A stretch of 41,311 bases of DNA from Methylomonas koyamae (GTDB lineage Bacteria; Pseudomonadota; Gammaproteobacteria; Methylococcales; Methylomonadaceae). The notes beneath the pieces were generated by a model. The model searched no databases, was not told the DNA's origin, and saw only the letters and a list, made by a program, of their open reading frames with translations. The translations under genes and the position numbers were made by a program. The stretch's first letter is position 1. Every line of letters begins with the position of its first letter. Location of the stretch: the NCBI RefSeq assembly GCF_006483455.1, contig NZ_PPPU01000051.1, forward strand, positions 1 through 41,311, in the 5' to 3' direction. Positions 36,827 through 41,311 of the stretch are shown one piece after another.

Positions 36827-37594
36827 TCAACCCCGAGATCGCCGCCGCGGCCTATACCCCAACATACCCGCTATGCCGACGCCGAACAACCAAGCGGCAG
36901 CGGGCAATGGCACCGGCGCGGTACATTGCGCGTCGTCGCCATTGACACAGACACTGACCGACCCGGTATTGTCACGAAAGATATCGTCGTTAAAACCGAA
37001 TTGAATGTAGCTAACGCCGACCGGGACGGTAAACGCGACGCCGCTTACCGGCGTGGGATTGCCGTTGTCGTCAACCACCGTCCCCAGACTGAACAGCTCA
37101 ACAATATTGCCGGCGTCATCGGTGAGCGCACCGAGCAAGGCTTGCAAGAACACACCGTAAGAGGCGGGGTTCGCTGGATTTTGCGCCACGCCCCATTCGC
37201 CGGGCAGGTAGAAACTCGGTAACACCTGCCCGCTCGATCCCGGCTGATCGTCTTTATACGAACTGCCCACATAGCCGCTGTTATCCACCGCCGGTACCCC
37301 GCCGATGGCGCTGGTAAGACCGCTGCTATACCCGATGAACAAGGCATCACCCGCCCCGATGCCAATATCCGCCAATTTAAGCCGGGACGGTGCCGTATAG
37401 TCGGGCGAAACCGGACTGCCGTCGGCGCCGAGACCGTAACGGTAGCTGTCGTTCAAGCCCCCCGCCTCCCACATCCACGGCCCTGCGGTGGCTGCAACAT
37501 TCACTACTTGGTACGACGCGCTCGCCGGTGCCGCGACCGTTGCCAGCAACCCTATCAGCAAACAGGGAAAGATACCGCGCTTAGCTTGTTTCAT
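36827..37594 (-). CDS. VPLPA-CTERM secreted protein, 255 residues
   Basis: The ATG at 37594 follows AGGAGTGTGACT. A signal peptide occupies about residues 1-27 (RGIFPCLLIGLLATVAAPAS). The body is Gly/Asp/Asn-rich and beta-like (LKLADIGIGAGDALFIGYSS, YIQFGFNDDIFRDNTGSVSV), with two late cysteines flanking NGDDAQ. It ends in APVPLPAAAWLFGVGIAGML plus a strongly basic tail. IQFGFNDDIFRDN resembles the end of lectin-like or PA14-like sandwich domains seen in PEP-CTERM proteins, but I cannot name a family. It separates the sugar genes from the aldolase and is read away from the latter. Confidence 0.82.
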   Translation of the reverse strand: MKQAKRGIFPCLLIGLLATVAAPASASYQVVNVAATAGPWMWEAGGLNDSYRYGLGADGSPVSPDYTAPSRLKLADIGIGAGDALFIGYSSGLTSAIGGVPAVDNSGYVGSSYKDDQPGSSGQVLPSFYLPGEWGVAQNPANPASYGVFLQALLGALTDDAGNIVELFSLGTVVDDNGNPTPVSGVAFTVPVGVSYIQFGFNDDIFRDNTGSVSVCVNGDDAQCTAPVPLPAAAWLFGVGIAGMLGYRPRRRSRG

Positions 37595-37927
37595 AGTCAC
37601 ACTCCTAAATTGATGGTTCCATGCCAGTAGCCTAAGTTTAGGCGCAATCCGGATTTCGAACGCTTAGGCATAACCTGCAAATCGGTATCCGTTCACTTCC
37701 ATCCGAATCGCGACCACAGTATATCCCCGGCTCTGCTCAAACATCACCACTAAGTTGACAGCGGTTTCCCTGGCTATTCTTAATTGTAGAAGCCGCCTGC
37801 CACCCCCTTCGCTACCAAGCCCGCCCGGCAAAACGTGTAAAATCCAAGTATTATCAACCTGCGGCGGCCCAACCCGCGCCGAAGCAACACGATCAATCTT
37901 TCCGCTCCATCGAACTAAAAATCCATT
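37595..37927. other. Divergent intergenic region upstream of fba
   Basis: 333 bases without a gene. It must carry the promoter of the leftward VPLPA-CTERM gene and that of fba. The one candidate promoter I see is listed separately; no other repeats stand out. Confidence 0.5.
37755..37784 (+). promoter_or_regulatory. Candidate sigma-70 promoter of fba
   Basis: A perfect TTGACA -35 box (37755-37760) is followed after 18 bases by CTTAAT (4 of 6 matches). This predicts a start near 37790 and a leader of about 135 bases. Confidence 0.4.
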
Positions 37928-38929
37928 ATGGCCCTGGTTTCACTCAGACAACTGCTCGACTACGCAGCCGAGCACAATTTCGCAGTACCCGCCTTCAACA
38001 TCAGCAACATGGAACAAGTTCAGGCCATCATGCAGGCCGCCGACGCTTGCGACAGCCCGGTGATCATGCAGGGCTCGGCCGGCGCCAACCGCTATGCCGG
38101 CGAAATTTTCCTGCGGCATTTGATCCAGGCTGCCGTTGAGCAATATCCACATATTCCGGTGGTGATGCACCGCGATCATGCGCCGAGTCCAGCGATTTGC
38201 GCGCAAGCGATCCAAAACGGCTTCAGCTCGGTAATGATGGACGGCTCGCTAATGGAGGACATGAAAACCCCGGCGTCGTTCGAATACAACGTCGAAGTCA
38301 CTCGTAAAGTGGTCGACATGGCCCATGCCTGCGGCGTGTCGGTGGAAGGCGAGATCGGCTGTCTGGGTTCGCTGGAAGCCGATACCGACCACAGCCGGCT
38401 GCTGACCGACCCCGACGAAGCCGCTCAGTTCGTCGAACTGACGCGAGTCGATGCATTGGCCGTTGCCATCGGCACCAGCCACGGGGCTTACAAATTCAGC
38501 AAGCCGCCCACCGGCGAGGTGTTAGTCATCAGCCGATTGCGCGAATTGCAGCAACGCCTGCCCAACATGCATTTCGTCATGCACGGCTCCAGTTCCGTGC
38601 CGCAGGAATGGCTGGCAATCATCAACGCCCACGGCGGCGAGATTCGGCAAACCTATGGCGTGCCGGTTGCCGAAATCGTCGAAGGCATCAAGTACGGCGT
38701 ACGCAAGGTCAACATCGACACCGACCTGCGCATGGCCTCGACCGGCGCCATGCGCCGCTTTTTGGCCCAGCCAGACAATGTCGCCGAATTGGATGCGCGC
38801 AAGACTTTCGCGGCGGCCAGAGATGCGATGCAAAAGCTCTGTCAAGAGCGCTACCAAGCCTTCGGCTCGGCCGGCCACGCCGGCAAGATCAAACCGTTGC
38901 CGCTCAGCGCCGTCGCCAAACGGTATTGA
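37928..38929 (+). CDS. fba: Fructose-bisphosphate aldolase, class II
   Basis: 333 residues. Zn-binding and substrate motifs of class II aldolases are present: [10 protein letters not shown] (first His and catalytic Asp region), [33 protein letters not shown] and [13 protein letters not shown]. The [17 protein letters not shown] stretch and overall pattern fit the Calvin-cycle-type subgroup. The enzyme splits or forms fructose-1,6-bisphosphate; in RuMP methanotrophs it feeds the EMP branch of formaldehyde assimilation. The start has no strong ribosome site (AATCCATT before ATG). It is a single gene; the stop at 38929 directly borders a remnant read from the other strand, suggesting a rearrangement point. 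Confidence 0.94.
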   Translation: MALVSLRQLLDYAAEHNFAVPAFNISNMEQVQAIMQAADACDSPVIMQGSAGANRYAGEIFLRHLIQAAVEQYPHIPVVMHRDHAPSPAICAQAIQNGFSSVMMDGSLMEDMKTPASFEYNVEVTRKVVDMAHACGVSVEGEIGCLGSLEADTDHSRLLTDPDEAAQFVELTRVDALAVAIGTSHGAYKFSKPPTGEVLVISRLRELQQRLPNMHFVMHGSSSVPQEWLAIINAHGGEIRQTYGVPVAEIVEGIKYGVRKVNIDTDLRMASTGAMRRFLAQPDNVAELDARKTFAAARDAMQKLCQERYQAFGSAGHAGKIKPLPLSAVAKRY

Positions 38930-39027
38930 TCGGCGACAATCCGGCTGACTTCGGCATAGGCGAAATTCGCTGGTTCGCACAAATCTCCGGCATTCTGGTC
39001 GCGGTATTCGTGGAGCCAATCGCTCAT
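38930..39027 (-). pseudogene. Possible 5' remnant of a gene coupled to legG
   Basis: An ATG at 39027 overlaps the legG remnant's stop as TGATG and opens about 32 codons with good G/C third-position bias (MSDWLHEYRDQNAGDL, then [17 protein letters not shown]). The frame then runs antisense into the 3' end of fba, where the coding character belongs to fba. I do not recognise the protein. The overlap architecture is typical of a coupled operon gene cut off by a rearrangement at about 38930. Confidence 0.35.
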
Positions 39028-39540
39028 CACTGCTTAGCCATGTCGTGGAAACGTTTTTTCAGCAGCCCCTGCAAATCGGTATTTTTTAAAACTTGCTTGA
39101 TCGCCGCCGATGCGCCGCCGCTACCGTAAGGATGTTGCAAATTTGCCGATACCGGCGCCAATGCGCCGGACCAGATTTGTGCCAGCGCTGCGACGATCGC
39201 CTCGGCCTGCGGCGGGCAATTTAGCACGCTGGCAGCACACAAGCGGCCGCGCTGGCGGTCGCCGATATTGACGGTCGGAACCTTGAATGCCGGTGCTTCC
39301 AACAGGCCGCTGGACGAATTGCCGACCACCGCATCGACCAGTCGCATCGCCGACAAATAACGGAGCGAACCCAACGAGACGAAGGCCGCGACCCGCTGCG
39401 GCCAACGCTGGCGTTAGCCTTCTATCAATTTAGCCATAATCCGGCCGTCGGCGTTGCTGTAGGTAAAAATGACATGAGCTTCAAGAATTAAACAGGCACT
39501 CTGAAACTTTAAAATTGCCATTCCGCTTGCATGTAAAGGC
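39027..39540 (-). pseudogene. legG/neuC (UDP-GlcNAc 2-epimerase, hydrolysing) remnant
   Basis: The C-terminal third of a NeuC/LegG-type epimerase is clear: RVAAFVSLGSLRYLSAM, DAVVGNSSSGLLEAPAF, VPTVNIGDRQRGRL and a FHDMAKQ end. Upstream in the same frame, beyond an in-frame TAA at about 39415-39417, homology continues (AHVIFTYSNADGRIMAKLIE), so one nonsense codon interrupts the gene. The family is about 380 residues; the N-terminal two thirds are absent and the frame fades out near 39540, just before the MITE-like element at 39583. The enzyme would supply the hexosamine substrate of the NeuB/LegI synthase found 2.3 kb away on the same strand. As it stands it cannot be functional. Confidence 0.82.
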
Positions 39541-39582
39541 GAAACAAATTTTTTGAAAATAACCTGACGGGCCCGGCGCTAA

Positions 39583-39711
39583 CAGGTTGGTGAAAAACTC
39601 TTTTTTGGCTTTGAATGAATCTATATTTAGTGGCGATGAAGCTGCTTTCCTACTAAATGCTGGTTCGATTGAGCAAAATTAGCGTCTCAAATATAGTTTT
39701 TCACCAACCTG
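39583..39711. mobile_element. 129-bp MITE-like element with TSD
   Basis: Perfect 17-bp terminal inverted repeats (CAGGTTGGTGAAAAACT at 39583-39599 and its complement at 39695-39711) enclose 95 bases with no coding capacity. Both ends are flanked by the direct repeat CTAA (39579-39582 and 39712-39715), which fits the YTAR target of IS5-family elements. The inner part of the repeat (TGAAAAACT) is shared with the end of the IS at 40474. It is non-autonomous and would need a transposase in trans. Confidence 0.8.
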
Positions 39712-40473
39712 CTAAGCCTGGATCACCATGCCCATACAATCCTGGTTTCGTTGGATAAAAGAACATATAGTTCATCCAATCAGACTCATTAATAACACCA
39801 TCATCATTGAAATCATATTCGCTATTATCTACAAAATAAACATTCAGGCCAGTTATTCTATATCAGAATAATCAACAAAACCATCTTGATTTAAATCACC
39901 ATCACACGCATTACCATAATGATCATTATCTCCATCATGTTGATTTGTATTTGGTACTGTTAGACAATTATCAGCGATGTCGGCGATACCATCATGATCT
40001 TGATCTGAAAAAGCTGGAGATGGCAGTGCAATATTGTCTAATACTACCTTTAAATTATCAATGAAGAATGTGTTATAGTAGCTTCCCGATGGGGTTCTTG
40101 TATCAAAATTAAATGTAATTACTACTGTTGAATCAGTATGTGAAATAAGTTGAATACTAGGCTCCTCCGCCATATTGTACAACGAATCACTTAGATTTGT
40201 AGCCGCCCAATTACCATATACAGCAAAAGGCGGACCGATTCTAATTGGAGCAGATGGATTATAAGTCCCTACTACTGGGACAGGTGTATCAGGAAATCCT
40301 TTAGTAGCAAATCTTTGCGAAAACTTTAATGCTCCATCCAGTGATATGCTCATATTATTCGGCGGATATAATAATGCCCCAGCTCCCGCTGTTTGAGCAG
40401 CTCTAGAATACATATCATTCGCAATCAACATAAATTTCAAACTTAGTTTATTGTGAGCTGGTAAGTTTGTTAA
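39701..40473 (-). pseudogene. Broken gene for a secreted protein with thrombospondin type-3/dockerin-like Ca2+ repeats
   Basis: From the IS end the frame reads a beta-rich region (SISLDGALKFSQRFATKG, TVVITFNFDTRTPSGSYYN, FFIDNLKVVLDN) and then Ca2+-binding repeats DQDHDGIADIADNC and GNACDGDLNQDGFVDYSD. It hits TAA at 39853-39855. The next frame resumes at once with NSEYDFNDDGVINESDW and FFYPTKPGLYGHGDPG, so a frameshift splits the gene. That second part runs into the MITE repeat, where it stops. The 5' end is cut by the IS. DNA is clearly more AT-rich than the surrounding genes, which suggests foreign origin. The repeat layout resembles the exported thrombospondin-type-3 proteins that end in two DxNxDG motifs and a short Pro/Gly tail. 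Confidence 0.75.
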
Positions 40474-41311
40474 GGAACCTCTGAAAAACTGCCGTTTTGA
40501 ACGACAGTAATTTCTAAGATAGGTCAAAGATTTCAATAATCGACCGTTTTTTCATCAAAACAGCCGGATTTTCTCGAGAACAAGCCCTTTTTTGGGCCTA
40601 TTTTCAAATTTCAGACGCAATGAGGCAGCGACGTTCGTACGCATCACCGCGCAGCACATTCGCAATCGCGGTCAAAAAGGTTAATCGGGCGGCGTTTTTG
40701 GCTAAACCGCGATAGCGATTCTTGGCGTAACCAAATCGGACTTTAATGTCCCGAAACACGTGCTCGACTTTGGCCCGGCGGCTGGCCAGTTCGCGGGCTG
40801 CCTCGCGCAATTGCCGGGCTTCTTCGCTATCGTCCTGAGTTAACTTGGCCAGCTTGCCAGGGCGCATCGCAATGACACACGCGGGTGGATTTTCGGTTGG
40901 CATCTCGGGGCGCTTGTCCAAGCCTTGATAGCCAGCGTCGCCCTGCACGAATGGTTCTTCGCCGTGCAGCAGGTTGGCGGCTTCGGCCACGTCACTGACA
41001 TTGCCAGAGGTGACTGTGAGGGTATGCACCAAGCCGGTTTCGCTATCGACGCCAATGTGAAATTTGCTGCCGAAAAACCATTGGTTGCCTTTCTTGCTCG
41101 AATGCATCTCCGGGTCACGCGCTTTGTCTTGGTTTTTGGTCGAGGTCGGCGCGGCAATCAGGCTGGCGTCGACGATGGTGCCGGCTCTTAAAAACAGGCC
41201 GCGTTCCCCCAGCGTTTGGTTGATGGCTGCGAAAATCTGTTCGGTTAATCCGTGGGCTTCCAACAGATGGCGGAACTGCAAAATGGTACTTTCATCGGGC
41301 ACCGCTTCCAG
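40474..41311 (-). mobile_element. IS5-family insertion sequence, right part (cut by window end)
   Basis: The element end is placed at GGAACCTCTGAAAAACTGCC (40474-40493), preceded by TTAA, which fits the YTAR target. The element contains the transposase gene and continues past the window. It interrupts the thrombospondin-repeat gene. The other end and the second target copy are outside the window. Confidence 0.8.
40604..41311 (-). CDS. IS5-family transposase, C-terminal part (5' end outside window)
   Basis: 236 codons are visible; the frame stays open to the window edge (LEAVPDESTILQFRHLLEAH), so the start lies outside and the GTG at 41302 is not the real start. The DDE catalytic residues are recognisable: Asp in GTIVDASLIAAPTSTKN, Asp in FVQGDAGYQGLDKR, and Glu in AKVEHVFRDIKVRFGYAKNRYRG (the Y-R-K-E style signature). 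HIGVDSETGLVHTLTVTSGN is also typical of the family. Length so far and the C-terminus (LTFLTAIANVLRG) look normal and there is no frameshift, so the element may be active. It could also act on the nearby MITE-like element, whose inverted repeat is partly similar. Confidence 0.92.
   Translation of the reverse strand: MEAVPDESTILQFRHLLEAHGLTEQIFAAINQTLGERGLFLRAGTIVDASLIAAPTSTKNQDKARDPEMHSSKKGNQWFFGSKFHIGVDSETGLVHTLTVTSGNVSDVAEAANLLHGEEPFVQGDAGYQGLDKRPEMPTENPPACVIAMRPGKLAKLTQDDSEEARQLREAARELASRRAKVEHVFRDIKVRFGYAKNRYRGLAKNAARLTFLTAIANVLRGDAYERRCLIASEI

Noticed and set aside
38522-39019. A 165-residue minus-strand frame opposite the end of fba
   Set aside because: Antisense to conserved aldolase motifs and Arg/Gln-rich; not a gene.

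Overview
The window looks like the chromosome of a gammaproteobacterial methanotroph of the Methylomonas/Methylobacter type. The main clue is five secreted proteins, four of them complete with a VPLPA-CTERM sorting tail, a tail common in that group. GC content is moderately high with strong G/C third positions, and a Calvin-type class II aldolase and a polar-flagellum cluster also fit. The genus is inference; there is no rRNA or marker gene in the window.

Layout. 1-3060: four minus-strand secreted proteins (tandem DUF1566 paralogs, a VPLPA-CTERM protein and an unrecognised exported protein). 3061-3813: AT-rich intergenic region with a perfect 14-bp inverted repeat. 3814-6303: periplasmic penicillin-amidase-family acylase. 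6639-11688: an RND/MMPL exporter, a LolA-like periplasmic protein and a DUF1302-like barrel, probably one export unit. 11832-12434: another VPLPA-CTERM protein. 12612-16070: kdpD-kdpE without kdpFABC. 16078-17379: BBP2-type porin.

17502-27290 (minus strand) is the centrepiece, a complete guanidine-utilisation operon. Reading along the minus strand there is an NtrC-type palindrome, a sigma-54 promoter, a guanidine-I (ykkC) riboswitch with a transcription terminator as its expression platform, then an ABC importer (binding protein, permease, ATPase), two DUF1989 proteins (UAAP1/UAAP2, shown in other bacteria to be carboxyguanidine deiminase), a biotin-dependent urea/guanidine carboxylase and allophanate hydrolase. 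The control appears to be an AND gate: nitrogen limitation starts transcription and guanidine lets it pass the terminator. Guanidine would be imported, carboxylated, deiminated to allophanate and hydrolysed to ammonia and CO2.

27523-28246 holds a 50-residue membrane peptide and a breakpoint where a truncated sigma-54 activator and another gene fragment meet tail-out. 28283-30133: ABC exporter. 30295-33796: fliT, fliS, fliD, flaG and flagellin, with a sigma-28 promoter before flagellin. 33931-36709: three sugar genes (PtmE-like nucleotidyltransferase, NeuD-like acyltransferase, LegI/NeuB synthase), probably supplying legionaminic acid for flagellin glycosylation. 36827-37594: a VPLPA-CTERM protein. 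37928-38929: fructose-bisphosphate aldolase.

38930-41311 is a decaying, mobile-element-rich edge: a remnant of a coupled gene, a legG/neuC pseudogene with an in-frame stop, a 129-bp MITE-like element with a 4-bp target duplication, an AT-rich thrombospondin-type-3-repeat gene broken in three ways, and an IS5-family element cut by the window end.
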